A stretch of 64,000 bases of DNA from Massospora cicadina (GCA_022478985.1 JAKSZP010014540.1:124001-188000); one strand, 5' to 3'. Numbered from the stretch's first letter, positions 21,950 through 34,410 are shown. Made by a program: numbers and translations. Notes: a model not told the origin generated them from the sequence alone.

Positions 21950-23565
21950 GTTTAATGCCTGATGCCCCATGTGGAGTGGTGGTGCGCTGCCTCCTTGCGT
22001 TGTTTGGCCGTGCTAAAGCATATTCAGGATGGCTCTTCTAGACTCCCAAATTCCACTGGGCGCTTTGACCTTTAGATTGAGTATGGAAATTTCCCCTACA
22101 TAAATGCAATCATATTTGAGACAGATCATTTGGTGTTTAAACCCGCCAGTAGTTAGATCTCCGCCACTTCAAGTGGTACTTTGCTCTTTCTTCTCTTGTA
22201 AATCCCATACCATAGTTGCAGTAACAATGTTTCTAATATATAAAAATACACCCATACCCACTACTCACACTCAGCTTCTAGAGAATGTCACTATGGTGGT
22301 TCATTTTTCTGGATTTCCCAACCATCTTTTCTTTTAAATCTCTAACATGAGCTCCTGGAGGGTTTATCCACATATTTTACTGACCCCGCCCTGAAGTTTG
22401 TAGTTCTTAAAGGGGATAGCCACCTCTCAGGACCTCACGTCTTTGAAAGAATATTTTTTCCACCAAGATATCACATTGCAATTCCCCATGCACCATGATC
22501 CACAATTCATTTACCCATCCATTATAGGCCCTCATGGAGAATGGACACACTATCTGCTCATTGTTCTTTGGCTTTGGCTTTAAAATGCGTATGTGCCCTT
22601 CTTTTCCCACCATAGCAGCCACTGACCCTTATCACTCCAGTGATTACCCCTATTCCACCTTAGCAGAAATTTTCATGTGGGGCTCAATCCTCCATCCCAC
22701 TCCCTCAACTGCTACTGGCGCTGCTCATCCTGCACATCCAATCAAAACTAAACTTCTTGTACTATTCCTGAAAAAATTGCTTCTAATGCACATATAATAT
22801 TCCTATAATAGTTGGTTTTTGGGACACCCTCCCCAGCTCCCACTAATCCATGCCCTTTGCTGACCCAGAATTTTGCTTATTTCAACCCATTTGAATATCT
22901 TGAGTGGATGGATGGTGTTAATTGTTCCTACAACCTAAAGTCAGATTTTGATTGTCCAGAATTTTTCAATCTGCTTACTGACTTTTATCCCTGAAACCAC
23001 TTCTTCCCTCATAAGGACTTCCCCACGCATAAGTCCCACCATCAATTAGGAATCAAAGCGCGTCTGCCCCAAGCAATGCTCTTGTGTTCCAAGCCCTCTA
23101 CGTGGCCATGAATGCACTTTGCAATGAAATTCCCTATCCAAATTTCCCAAATGACTTCCTGATGAGTTCAAAGATAAAATATTAGAGCTTGCATTTGCTG
23201 CAAGTTGCTCATGTATTGATGCAGCCAAATCATTGCTGTTTAACCCCACTACCTACAAACTTACTAGAAAATCATTAGTTTTTCTTGTTTTCTGTTGTTT
23301 TATTTTATAATGAGAATTCACTATCTTTGTATTTCAAGTGCTGAACATCCTTACATCTAAACCATTTTTGACATTATCACATCTTCTGATCCATTCCACC
23401 AATGCAACAACTCCCATTTTCTTGCTCTCACACATGTTCTCAGATCTGCGTCAGATGAAGTTTCTTAAACAACCTTTCTATTGATATATGTCTGCTTAGG
23501 CTTGCCGTTGTAGCACCATGTTGTGTTTTTTTCTTCTCATTTATATCTGTCACCTGCATTAAAAA
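21950..23565 (+). mobile_element. X copy 3: ORF1-only non-LTR element, eroded
   Basis: GATGCCCCATGTGGAGTGGTGG near 21960 matches the APMWGSG start of the family. Further on, ATTTCCCAACCATC near 22313 and CTCCTGGAGGG near 22350 correspond to the copy 1 segment GGCCTTCCCACCCAC and CACCAGGAGCTG. TTTTTGACATTATCACATCTTCTGATCC near 23366 corresponds to the C-terminal part of copy 2. The end, TATCTGTCACCTG near 23545, fits the X 3' end. The zinc knuckle is decayed (MRMCPSFPTIAATD). No clear target duplication was found, so the boundaries are approximate. Confidence 0.55.
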
Positions 23566-24371
23566 CGCGTGGACGTCCTCCCTTGGGCTTAACCTCACTA
23601 GTGATTAAAAATTGATTTTAGTACAATTCTGGAATTCTCTTTTATAAATGGTCCTTTTATTAGTTACTTTATAAATTGTATTTCTTGAGCTTAAAATTAC
23701 CAGCTTTGCAGACTTTTTATAGACTGTTACCCTTTAAATGACAACTCCAGATCAACTAATCAGGTGAATCTGTAAAAAATTCAAATTGTTGATTAATTAA
23801 GTAGGAGTTCATTCCAACTCATGGGCGCAAATATGAGTTTTTTAATTTATAAAATAAAATAACCTGGAATTACCTGTATCATCACATGTATTTGGTCAAA
23901 TGATAAACATGATGGCTTTTATCTTAAAGTTTTTTAAAACATTTAAAGGAAGAGTTGGGACATAATTCCTCATGGGATAGACTCTCTACCTTAAGGTAGG
24001 ATAATTACCTAATCAGGGCTAAACATCTTTACCATAAAAAATGAAAAGCATTATTGAAAAACTCCAATAAGATTTTATCTGAATTAGTTTGTCAAATTAA
24101 AGAAATGTTGAAGCATTTCAACCTATATCACAAGGTGATATAAGGTTATCATAACTCCAAACGCAACCTTGTATTTGGGATGTATTGAGAGTATCTTAAG
24201 TTATAACACCATTATTTTAGTCATTATATCAAGTATTTCTTACCAAGTTTGGTGTAAGATGATGTATGATCTCATTTGGACTTTTAGATTGTATAGCTAG
24301 CATATATACATCAAATTTAATTTGCATTATTATTATTCAAAGTTATTACTCACTTATTATTTTTATACTAT
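23566..24371. other. AT-rich intergenic DNA, no gene seen
   Basis: No coding frame, RNA gene or repeat boundary recognised. Confidence 0.45.
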
Positions 24372-24711
24372 TGACTTCCTTTATACCTGGAATTACTTTC
24401 CAAGAACGTTTATCAAAAAGTAAAGCAAAATAGAGCTTTGACCTCCCTCCACCAGTTCATACTTATAGTCATTAGATCCCCCGCTGGCTGCTCCAGTGTA
24501 AAGCAGTGTCAAAACCCCCAGCATTTTCCATTTGGTTGGAAAACGCGCTCAAATGGATTGTCAAGTCTCAGGAAATCCTTGGGACAATTTGTTCCTCACA
24601 AGGATCTAGACCTCCATCTTTCACTTTCACAAGTGGTGCCTTGCAGCCCACTGGTGCTCCCCTGGAGCAACATGTGTTTTGGCCTTCAGTTAAAAAATGG
24701 GAAATTTTTTT
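24372..24711 (+). mobile_element. X copy 4, 5' part (split by the minus-strand LINE)
   Basis: GCTGGCTGCTCCAGTGTAAAGCAGTG near 24482, TTTGGTTGGAAAACGCGCTC near 24530 and CTGGTGCTCCCCTGGAGCAACATGTG near 24650 match X copy 1 in order (9185, 9233, 9355). The copy stops at 24711, the left target duplication of the LINE, and resumes at 30724. Confidence 0.75.
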
Positions 24712-24768
24712 CTTTTTTTAGCACTAGGTGGCCCCAACCTAAAGGGGGATACACCAATCTTTATTTAA

Positions 24769-27700
24769 TTACGCCTGAGCTCCTAAGAGCTTGAGGCGAA
24801 GGCATGGGTAAGCGGAGATGTCAAGAAAGTGTGGGGGAAAACTTTGCCAGAGCCCAATGTCCACTTGAACTGACCTATTGGCCCATGGCGACATGGTAAA
24901 TACTCTCAGAGACATCTCAAAATGAACCTGAAAGTGATTGATCATATGGGGCAGCGTCCACAGAGTGGAGTCAAAAGCGGCACAAAGATATGAATTATGA
25001 TTAGTCCATATCACTGCACCAAATGCCAGGACCCTTAATGATTGGGAGCAATTGGGGAGTGAGAGTTTGAACATGAGTTCCTGAACTGGGTGCGCTACCC
25101 AGGGTTCTGCTCGCAGGAGTTCAGACCTTGCTCCAGAAAGAGGCTATGAGGGGGCAAGTAAAGAAGCGGTGGAGGTGGGTGTCTGTCAGCTCTGCACATC
25201 GTGGGCAACCCTTGTGCTGGAAGGTGGGACCAGTTCGATCCCCTGTCCTGTATGAGCAGTGTAGAACACGCCACAGTGTATTTGACACTTTTGCTTATAG
25301 AACAGGATGGGTAACTTCCTTCCAGATCTCCTTGAGATCACATTCCACAATGGGGGGTAAAAATTCCAGGAGATGAGACCGCATAGGGGGTCTGTCCAAA
25401 GGGTGGAGATGGGAGATAACAATCACACATTGTGGACCAGGGCGTGATGCCGGGTCTGATCCAAGGTCTACTCCTTTTATAAGGGAAGGCGTGGTACACC
25501 CGTACTCCTGCCCTCTTAAGTGCAAGTAGAGCCTGATTCCAGTAAAAACTTGATGAAGGTTTGAGGCGGTGGCCTGGATGGTTTGTTAGCCACTCTCCCA
25601 CAGCTTTAGGTGAGGTTTGTGGAAGCCCTAGAGAGGCTTCTAAACCTTGGCGTAAGGCTGGAGCCCATTGCGGCATTGGAGCCATATCCCAGCAAATGAT
25701 GGGCTTGAGGAACCCCGTCATGATTGAAGTGGCATGAGACCTAGTGTCCAAAAGACCTAGGCCCCCCTTACTGCGGGGTCAGGATTTTGTGGTCAGAGCA
25801 GTGGGTGGGTGGTTGGATCACCATATCCAACAGCGAAGTATCACATTCAACCTCATGTAGAAACTGTCCATAAAGGAGCAGACATGAGCGAGAAACCATA
25901 GCATTGATAGAGGAAAAATTCGCCATTAGGGCGCGTCCCTGGGGAGTGATACGCCGGCAGCTCCAGCTAGCTACACAAGAGTTTATTACATTAAGCAAGC
26001 GGTCCTCATTATCTTTGATTGCAACCCCTTGTGGTGTGATAAGGACATCTAGATGCCGAAAGGTGTCCCAGGTAGGTTCCAAACCAAAAGGCGGAGGAAA
26101 AATGGGGTACCAACTTTCACTATAACGGTTTAGAAGTATTAACTTTTGCATTGGACGCCTTGGAGTAGCAAGCCAGGGCCTCCATGGTCAGGTCTAGGTC
26201 CTTCTTACATCCAACTGCCACTGCTGTGTCATCAGCAAAGGCTATGGTGCGGGTGGTAGGTTTCCCAGGAACCTAGATACCCACCAGTTGTTCCTGGAGT
26301 AGGGCCAGAAGAGGATCCAAAGCTATGTTGAACAAGATTGGGCTCAGTGGATCCCCTTGCCGGAGACCCTGTTCAACCATAACTGCTGCTGTAAAGCCTT
26401 TTGAGGACAGTACCTTAGTGTGAAGCTGGGCGTAAAGAGCTGATAGCCATGTACTAGCTTGTGGTGGGATGTGGAGGCGGGTTATGGAGGCGTCCAGATA
26501 CTTCCAATTTACTCGACAATATGCTTTTTCCATATCTAGAAGCGCCACAAAGCCATGTGTTTGAGATGAGTTAGCTGACAAGGTTGCCAAAAGCTCATTG
26601 TAATTGTTCCAAAGCGTCCTCCCTAGGATAAAGCCATGTTGAGCTGGGTTGAGACGTGGTGCTTCCCACTTAGTCATGCAGTTTGCTTGAAGCTTAGTAA
26701 TTAGTTTGTGGTCCATGTTCAATAGTGATATTAGCCGCCAGTTTGCGAGGTCCTCTCGGCTTGCTTTCTTATGGATAAGGGTCATAATTGATCCTCTAGA
26801 GTCAGGAAGTACTCCCCCTTCTGCTAAGATGATCAAGAAGAGGGACTGGAGGGCCTTTATAACTGTGACGGGATCCACTAGATACACCTCAAACGGGATA
26901 CCATCTGGGCCTGGGCCTTCAGATGTGGGCTGTGAAGTAGAATGTCCATTACTTCCTTCTGCGCAATTGGTGCAAGAAGTTCTTCATCCGCCGAGAAATT
27001 AACCATTGGTTCCGGAGCCCCATCAACGAATTCATGAACATCTGCTGGTCTGACCCAGGAAGCCTTTAAGAGGGCTGAATAGTAACAGTGGATCTCGTTG
27101 GTGATCTCCTCCTTATTTGTGGTGACAGTGGTCCCCACCCTTAGGGTTGCAATCTCCTAATTCTTTGAGCGGGCTTTCTGCAGCTGGTAAAAGAAACAGG
27201 TGGGCCGTTCCTACTGGGTGTAGTAACGTGATGAGGTGAAGTTTGCTGCACGTTCTTCTTGCTCAGTAAGGTCCTGCTGGTATGTCTCGTGGGCCAATTC
27301 CCAAGCCTCCAACCATTGAGAGGAAGGAACTGGGTGGCAATTCCTTTCAAGGTGTCTTATTATAGCTTCAGCACGTCTGAATTTAGCCTGGGCCGCTGTC
27401 ATTCGAGCATTAGCACATTTGTAGGCTACCTTTAGGATCCTTGATTTTGTATCAGCCCATGTTTCTTGTAAAGTTCGCAAATGAGGTGAGGCCAAGTGCT
27501 CTGGCTCACAAATGGCTGCATTTATCTTCTCTCTTGAAAACTGTTTGTTCAAGAGCCTTGTAGCAATCCTTAGCCAAAATCTTCTTGATGGTCTGAGGAT
27601 TGTTGTCAGGATCACCGTGAGGGATCTGTGATCACTTATAGTGTTATCTCAGGTTATGGGAGAGGACACATGACCAACCAGCAATGGGACCACTAGGGCC

Positions 27701-28304
27701 ATATAAATTCGTGAAGCTGATGTGAATCTCCAGCCTGCACCTTGGATCTGAGACATACAGCCAAGTCCAGATGCTGAGGGGGGAGGGCATCCATGAAACC
27801 ACTTGACCTGAGGAAATTTTGAAGCTGAGCTGTACCTCGTCTGTCTTGTGTGGCAGGAGGAAAGGTGTCACGCAACTGACTTAAAATTGTGTTGAAATCC
27901 CCCATCAGCACTGTATTGCCTGGGAGCTGTAGTAGAGCAAGTTCTTTCAAAAGACAGTCCTGCTCTTGACCTGCATTTGGAAGGTATATACTTGCAACAA
28001 AGAAGGAGAACTCAGGGGTTTATAATTTATATAATATAAGGCGATCATCAAGGTGTTTCAAAAATTGGTGGGTTTTCACCCGGGGGTTGAGGCTAATAAG
28101 GGACACATAGTGTGTCCAACAGGAGTTACCTCCAAATTGGTCATTCCATGCTACAAAATCAGAGGGGGGACAAGGGCTCCTGGATGGCTGCAATATCCAT
28201 GTGAGTCGACCTGAAGTTTTGGGGGAGGCGGGCTCTCCACTTGTAATCCTGCAGCCCATTAGAGTTATGAACTGCAGGGTCAGGGTGCCCCTTTGGGGCT
28301 TCAT
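24769..28304 (-). pseudogene. LINE ORF2: endonuclease, reverse transcriptase and C-terminal Cys/His domain
   Basis: Endonuclease traces (28304-27660) include WNDQFGGNSCW and the APE-type motif LMGDFNTIL near 27900. The reverse transcriptase block (26887-26273, 204 codons open) has VLPDSRGSIMTLIHKK, LANWRLISLLN, AQHGFILGRT, LLDMEKAYCRVNWKYL (usual AYDRV) and GLRQGDPLSPILFN. The catalytic box FADD is intact at 26228-26239, just past a stop that ends the open block. A C-terminal cluster (CPRC...HRFFTC, 25154-25207) is preserved. Multiple frameshifts follow toward 24769. This enzyme would nick DNA and copy LINE RNA at the nick. It is the likely partner of SINE-1, whose 3' end it resembles. Confidence 0.85.
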
Positions 28305-28371
28305 AGCTGTCCCCCTCCGTATCCCAGGGGGTTACCGGAGCTTATACATGAATCCTTAAGGCTGCTCATTT

Positions 28372-30630
28372 TTAGTCTGTGAGCTTGACTCTTTGCAGCA
28401 ATCCATGCTGATCGATGAGGAGGAGGATTATACTGAGTTGATGGGCTGAGGAGCCTGTAAGCCAGCCCAAGATACTTCCCCCGCTGCTTTGCACAGGAGT
28501 ATCTTGAGGGTGCTCCATAGACTCCCCCATTTGTGCATCATCTGATGTATAAGAATCCAAAGTCACCTCCTTCAGTACTGAGAATGGCGTCTGAGTTGCA
28601 ATACCCATGGATGGTGGGGGCGGCAATGACTTGGTGCCTCCACCCTGACTTGGGGTACTCCATACCTGTTCCACCCTTGGGGTATTCTGTATTACTGAAT
28701 TCGTTTTAGATGCCACCCTTGGGCTGGCTTCCTCTGTGTTAGCTTGATGAGAAGCAGATTTGCGCTTATTTTGGGCTGGTGAAGGGTCTGGCAATTTAGA
28801 AGGGGTTCCCATAGGGAGAGGGTTTTCCGCACTAAGGGAATAAAGTTGTGCTACTGGCTGTGCCTTCTCAACTGCTACACGAAGGGCAGAGGGGGTGAGA
28901 TCCTGTACGGGCACCCAGTGGGTTGGTTGTGGGATTGCCGCTGCTGCTGTATGGGAGCGTTTCTTACCTGTCGCAGGGACTTGGCTACTAGATGAGAGAG
29001 CTTGTTTACGAGCAGTACAACTATTATATAGGTGGCCCAAAGCATTACACCATGAGCAATGTGGTCGTGCCTGGTCTGGATCAACAAAGAAGATTTCAGA
29101 ACAGGATATAATGACTGCAACACGTGGGATAACCTCCATGTTGCGGGCCACCATTGGGTTGGGGATAAATGATGCCCTAGCAATATGAGCCCTCTGGGTT
29201 GGGGCATAATAGGCTGGTGCGCACAGGTCTACTGATAGAACTGACCCAAATTCCATCAATCCTCGATGAAGCGCAAGCTTAAGGGATTTTGGGTCCACTG
29301 TAGTTGGAAGATTTGAGAAAGTTACTCAGGAAATTTTCTCAAAGTTAGATCTAGTTCTCAGCACACGAAGAGAGACATGCGGAATCTCAATTATAACTGA
29401 GGCTGCCCGATCTGCATCTGCTGCAGTTGTAAACCCTACATCAATATAGTGGCTTTCCACCACTTCATAAATAGTGGTGTTAACTGGAAAAGCTCTTGCT
29501 ATGGCTTCAAAATAACTAAAATAATCCCATGCATAAAACTCAACAGGATTATGCCCATAGTAGACTCTAACTGCATGAGCAAGAGTGGACCTAGGGAGTG
29601 CACGTTGTGAGCGAGTTTCTGCCCATCTTTTCCTCACTTCAGCCACAAAAGCAGCTTCACAAGGGTCAATGGTTGTGTGGTGCAGGCACTAGTTTTTTCT
29701 GCCATGCGCCTGAGGCATCCTTCACTCGCTTATTTTTGTTCACATTTAAATTAAAATTTAAATGTAATTTAGTGGATTCCCCATGGGGGGAATACCAGAC
29801 GGAGGCGCTGGCATTCCTCTGGATTTACGCGCTGGCCCCTGCTGGGCCTTCCCAGTAGGTACTTGATTTTTTGCAGGTTGGGTAGGCTTACCTGGTTTGG
29901 GTTTATTCCCTGCCAATTGATTGGGTAATTCTGGCTCATCATCAAACCAATCTATTACTCCCGCCTTCATCCGACCATCAGCAGATACTGGTAGGGATTT
30001 TTCAGCTGGTTAATTGGCTATTTGGCTAGTCCCATTTGAATTTTGATGTTGATGTTGATTTTGATTTTGATGAACATTACGGCTAACTGATTCACCACTC
30101 AGTGTTGATTCAGTTGATGCGCGTTGGTTGCCTTCCAAACCATTAAAACGACAACCAACTGATTCATTAAATACTGTAGATTCAGTTTGGCCGCTTTGGG
30201 TAATGTTTGAAGTGAAAAAATGATGACCAACTGATGCAACACTTTCTGACGATTCAGTTTGGGCGCCCAGGCTGATTTCTGAAGTGGAGGCAGTTGGCAA
30301 AGCCATAAAAACCCCATGTGAGGTATTGGGAGCTGCAATACTCCCTACTACTATGGGTAAAACCTTAGATGTGCCTCCAGGGTGGGGCGCACTAATTGGG
30401 TGACCCTCAGTCAACACAGAGTTGACTGGGGTAGGCTGTACAGTGGTGGTATCATTTGTGATACCACCATGGTTTAATAAAAGTTTGTCTGGTTCTGCTT
30501 TTGCAGCTGAAGTTTGGGAGCGGGTTGTACAGGTTGACGCACAAGTTGGCAACTGAGGGTTCTGTGATTCGGGGTGAGTTTGAGTGAATTCTGAAGCATC
30601 AGAGGTGCGTTCAGTGGACTTTACCACCAT
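28372..30630 (-). pseudogene. LINE ORF1 protein (zinc-knuckle, RNA-binding)
   Basis: Four open segments (30630-30010, 29970-29758, 29646-29326, 29298-28372) lie in one common frame. They are separated by stops, including a cluster in an AT-rich patch at about 29680-29760. The N-terminus is Ser/Thr/Gln-rich with FTQTHPESQNPQ and a QNQHQHQN repeat. The middle, FPVNTTIYEVVESHYIDVGF and then NLPTTVDPKSLKLALHRGL, matches the plus-strand LINE ORF1. A knuckle, CSWCNALGHLYNSC, sits at 29017-29058 (read minus). The C-terminus is Pro/Ser-rich. In LINEs this protein coats the RNA and helps target priming. Stops make this copy inactive. Confidence 0.8.
29742..29765. repeat. AT-rich 24-bp inverted repeat inside LINE ORF1
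   Basis: Arms ACATTTAAATT and AATTTAAATGT (11 bp each) surround a two-base centre. It lies in the patch of stops within the minus-strand LINE ORF1 and recalls the TAAATT-repeat tail of the other LINE. Confidence 0.5.
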
Positions 30631-30723
30631 TATTCATTAGATTTGTTAAGCTAAATTTCTGGATGATTGTAATATTCAAATTTTGAAATTTAGCGGTGAA
30701 AGAAAGGTAATGGGAACTTTTTT

Positions 30724-31006
30724 CCATACATAGATAAAGCTATTAACAATTAGCGCAAGTAGAGATGGAACCCGCCAGCTTTATTGACTTTTGTACATAT
30801 AAAGAGTACTTTTATCATGGCTTTATTTTCAAAGATGATGTCATCATGGCAGCAACCGTGCACCTGATTTTAGCCCCTCTACCAAACCACTTATTCCTGG
30901 CTACTAGAAAACAGCACTATATGCGTTTCAGTTTTCTGGCTTTCCCACCCACCTTTTCCCTATGTGCTCTATAAGGAGCTGATGGTTGGTTTGGTCGCAT
31001 ATGGCT
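30724..31006 (+). mobile_element. X copy 4, middle part (between the LINE and element A)
   Basis: GAACCCGCCAGCTTTATTGACTTT near 30770 matches the copy 1 segment ACCAACCAGCTTCATTGATTTCC (9464). GGCTTTCCCACCCACCTTTTCCC near 30940 and AAGGAGCTGATGG near 30973 match 9631 and 9669. The match stops at 31006 (TATGGCT), where LTR A begins. The rest of this copy, including its zinc knuckle, should resume beyond the right edge of the window. Confidence 0.75.
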
Positions 31007-32148
31007 TGTTGAGATTTTTCCCCACATTACCCAGTTTCACTGATAATGTTTAGTCTGCTTGTCCACTAGGGGATTCATCCCGCTAATGGATGTGAGCGTT
31101 ATCAATAGCATATAGGATAACTATTGTTGAGAAAAAAATTCCCAGTAAATATTTATTGATCTACCAGTTTACAATCTGATGGATTGATTAGTGGTTCTTA
31201 AGCGATGATACTCAACAATAAACAAGTGATTAAATTGTCGGCTTCATTATTGATAACTTAATTTATTTGTAGGAGTCAATTGGGTATAGTTGACAATTGA
31301 CTAAGGGTTTATAAATTGCTGGCAAGTAATGCCGCCTAAGATAGAGCAACTTTTGAGTTAATCTTTCTAGATCACAATCTGCTTTTTATGGTAAGAGTCC
31401 CATTACAAAAGCAGGTTGTTACCAATTAAGGGTTTAATATGTTGGGATTTGAGTGAGAAGTTGGGACACGTACTTTGTTTCAACTCAGAAGAGGTCATGG
31501 TTGAGTAAAGAAGATAATATGATTAATTTGATGAAGAAGATCACTGTTTTGAGCAAACCTAAAGGGTAATTCATTGGCGACAGTCACCATTCTCAATTGG
31601 GGCGCCAACTGAAGAGTTATGCGCCAAAATCCCCTTTAATTCCCCTTGAGTTCTTATAATAAAGCAGACGAGATCAGATTAAATTCAGATAAAATAATAA
31701 TCAATTAAGCTTTATAATCAGACTGTTTCTCTTGTGACTAGACTAGGAAGGACAAGAAGATCCTTTGTCTATATTTTTGTCAATCTCCGCAGGCTCTGAA
31801 TGATGAGAAGGAAAAAGACTCTCTGAACCTTATCCTAGGTTAGGTTTTACCAGATGAAATAGGGAAGAATTCCCTGAAATTCAGACGAATTTAATATTAG
31901 GACAAGAACCAGGTTGTCTTTGGACCTAATTACTATTTTGCTATCTGCTAATCTAGAATAGTAGTATTCATACTGCTACTGCCCATTATATTTTCATCAT
32001 TATCAACAAGTTGAACAACGCATATATAAGGAACTTTAGTAGTTGAATCAAAGAGCTTAAGTGAGTAAGATTCAGAAAGAGGAAACAAATCCCAAACTTT
32101 ATCAATTGGTGCTCAATTGAGCCAATACCAGCTCTTAAGTTTCTAACA
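31007..32148 (+). repeat. 5' LTR of element A
   Basis: It starts TGTTGAGATTTTTCCCCACAT, matching the LTR C start (TGTTGGGATTTTTGCCCATAT), and CACTAGGGGAT...CCC.CTAATG is shared further on. It ends CTAACA at 32148, directly before a primer-binding site. Length 1142, close to the 1123 of LTR C, but clearly diverged from it. A TATA-type box, TATATAAG, lies at 32023-32030. The five bases before it (TGGCT, 31002-31006) should recur after its 3' LTR outside the window. Confidence 0.7.
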
Positions 32149-32150
32149 AT

Positions 32151-32166
32151 TGGTGCTGACTACAGG
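32151..32166 (+). promoter_or_regulatory. primer-binding site of element A
   Basis: TGGTGCTGACTACAGG follows the LTR end by two bases. A TGG start pairs with the CCA of a tRNA 3' end and would prime minus-strand cDNA synthesis. Near-identical sites follow the 5' LTRs of B, C and D. Confidence 0.7.
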
Positions 32167-32209
32167 AGTGGTTGAGTTTAACTGAATTTAATAAGAAGAT
32201 CATATCAAA

Positions 32210-33590
32210 TATGTCTTAAAATAAAGAACTATGCAAGCTTTGGACAGAGCTTGAAGCTATCAACAAGAACGCGCTTAACTTGGCGTCACAGGACAACTTT
32301 ACTGCATTAGAAGAATTGGTGACAAAGGCTGAGGAAGAGGTCGAACAAATGAGAAAAAGCAACAACTTCTGTGGAAAAGTCAACTCCTTGAAGCGCAAGG
32401 AGGGTGAACTAATTAAAGAAGTATTGTTTCAGAAGACCGAGCGAGAGGCAGACCTAGAAAGCATTTGATGACTTAATAAAGAGATAGTGTGATAATTAAA
32501 AGAAATAGAAAAATTGGAGATCTATACATGTGATTGTGCACAAATGGATGCAGAAAAATCTGACAATGAGACTCCTGAAACTCCAGTGTTTAAAAGGCTT
32601 ACCCAGAATATTCCTGGGTTATTTGTTGTATTTTTGGAGTTGACCACTGAAGTTGGTCAAATGATCAATAGAGTCATTGGACAGGAATCACCTGTTAGTG
32701 GATCCATGAATGAGTTATAAACCACACTAAATTTACCCCTGTTCCATTATGATAAACCCATGCGTTTTTCAATTTTCAAGATGGCAATATTTGGTTTCAG
32801 TGGCTGACAAAAGACACTGACCATCATGAAATGCCTGAACGCCAATTGTCAGAATCTAGAGTTACATCATTTAAATGAGGACAAATGGTTTAATCAGGAT
32901 GCCAAGAAGTCATCATGATAGAATTTGAAAGTCCTATGCGGACTTAAACGGCATGAAAGAATTTTTAGGGATTCAATTCTAAAAAGCTGATACCTTAGTA
33001 GATTTTGCAGACCAAATCTACCAGAAATCACAGATCCAGGTTGGTGCAAAAGTGCTAGCTAATTTTGATGCCTGAATCAAGATGCAAGCGGAATTACAGC
33101 TCTATAGTGATTTGAACTAAACAATGGATTCAGCATTAGTAACACAAATGTCCATATCTCAAATGGTGGATCATTTGAGATGTTGGGAGACACTTTTGAA
33201 GACCCATTTATAGCATTCAAAGTGATCCAGACTTGAGCTCAAAATACTGTCAAATTCTCTGAGAAAAGAAATGAGCAACTCAATTGAGTCATGTTGTAGA
33301 ACAAACCCAAAGTACAAAAACAAGCAGATTGAGATGTAAATCCGCTGCCACTAGTGTGGTAAACCTGGAAACGTAGCCGCCCAATGTTGAAGCAAGAAGC
33401 ACATGAAACAGGTTACCTTAGTCCAGGCGAAGGAGAAGGAAAGCAGTCAGGACTCAGGAAAAGGTACCACAGTCAGGAGATGGAACAATCCGGCACTGTG
33501 GTTAAAACTGTTCCCCCCAATATTATGAACAACAATATAGACATTTCCAATCTCTTTGTAGATGATAAAACAACTGATACACTATAACAG
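32210..33590 (+). pseudogene. gag of element A (coiled-coil N-terminus, broken zinc knuckle)
   Basis: The first block (32280-32468) is charged and helical (LEELVTKAEEEVEQM, then GKVNSLKRKEGE), shared with C gag (GKVTSLKKKEG). Eroded capsid sequence follows. At 33346-33387 the zinc knuckle has a TAG stop at its third position and Asn in place of the His (CGKPGN). Gag would form the particle and bind RNA through the knuckle. Stops and frameshifts abolish it. Confidence 0.65.
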
Positions 33591-34410
33591 GTTGTTAACA
33601 TCTATGTAAATGCTATTAGTCAAGCCAAAATGAAGTGAATTGACCCCAAGATTGTTAAGGAAGAGGATAACTATATGCTCAACAGCTAGTGAACAGGATT
33701 GGATCTGCCGAGAACCAGAAGTAGTTACTTAAGAAAAGTCTAGATGAAGCAAGCATATAGATTCCAATTAGCACAATCAAAAAAGCTTTCCATGATCTAT
33801 CTACAAGACTAATTTATTCTTCAATTCAGCAAATAATGTAGCTATTCACTCATTGAATACTTACTACAATATTCTGAGTGTACCAAGGGTGGTTATCCTG
33901 GCAGGTAAAGCTGCTTCCACCCTAGTGCAGTTTTTGAGTTTGAAAACTGTACTGGCTAAAAAATTCTCAATGTGGTATATTTGTCCCAAAGTTGACCCAC
34001 CTTGAATATTTACTTACCTCAGTTAAATAAAAGATTCTAAATGTACCTATGTGGACATCATAGTTAATCAGGTGAGAGTGAGGGCAAATATTAACATTGG
34101 AGCGCCTATAAACATCGTTAAAATAAATTGGTGAAACAAATGAAGATTTCCCTGGACCTAGAACACCGGATGGAATATGGAAATGGCTGGACCAGATATG
34201 ATAATATCCTGTGGAGCCTACAATGTACTGCCACTCCATTTTGGTTCACTTGTGGTCTCAGCTCCTGAAATTGTGTTGGAAAAACAGAATTATGATATTC
34301 TTATTGGTCCAGAGTTCCTGAGAAAATATGGAGTGAAGGTAAGTTTGAAGAAAATACCCTGACCATTTTGTGGCAGACCCTGCCTTTGGTACATTAGCTG
34401 GAAGGAGAAC
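33591..34410 (+). pseudogene. aspartic protease region of element A, split by a SINE
   Basis: The active site near 34093 reads INIGAP where D has VDSGAP: Asp is replaced by Asn and Ser by Ile. The flap/late motif YDILIGPEFLRKYG (34290 onward) is intact in an open segment. A SINE-1 copy interrupts the region just before the active site. The enzyme would cut Gag-Pol, but this copy is catalytically dead. Confidence 0.7.
33885..34033 (+). mobile_element. SINE-1 copy b, about 149 bp, inside element A
   Basis: It shares the order of blocks of copy a: GGGTGGTTATCCTGGCAGGTAAA...GCTTCCACCCTAGTGCAG, then AGTTTGAAAACTGTACTGGCTA, then GTGGTATATTTGTCCCAAAG. The tail is AT-rich (ACTTACCTCAGTTAAATAAAAG). 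Target duplication: ATTCTGAGTGTACC at 33871-33884 and ATTCTAAATGTACC at 34034-34047 (two mismatches). The A-box region is more decayed than in copy a, so it is older or faster decaying. Confidence 0.8.

Larger units (their letters stand above)
24712..30708 (-). mobile_element. minus-strand LINE with ORF1 and ORF2, about 6.0 kb, near full length
   Basis: It splits X copy 4. Target duplications AATGGGAA[A/C]TTTTTT lie at 24696-24710 and 30709-30723 (one mismatch). The 3' end on the minus strand is GGGGCCACCTAGTGCTAAAAAAA. ORF1 (zinc knuckle) and ORF2 (endonuclease, reverse transcriptase, C-terminal Cys/His cluster) follow in the usual order. The architecture resembles fungal Tad-like LINEs, but I did not see an RNase H. 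It is related to, but distinct from, the plus-strand LINE at 36979-42275. Confidence 0.85.

Noticed and set aside
31125..31130. LTR A start at TGTTGAGAAAAAAATT
   Set aside because: First considered, but TGTTGAGATTTTTCCCCACAT at 31007 aligns with the LTR C start and gives the right length.
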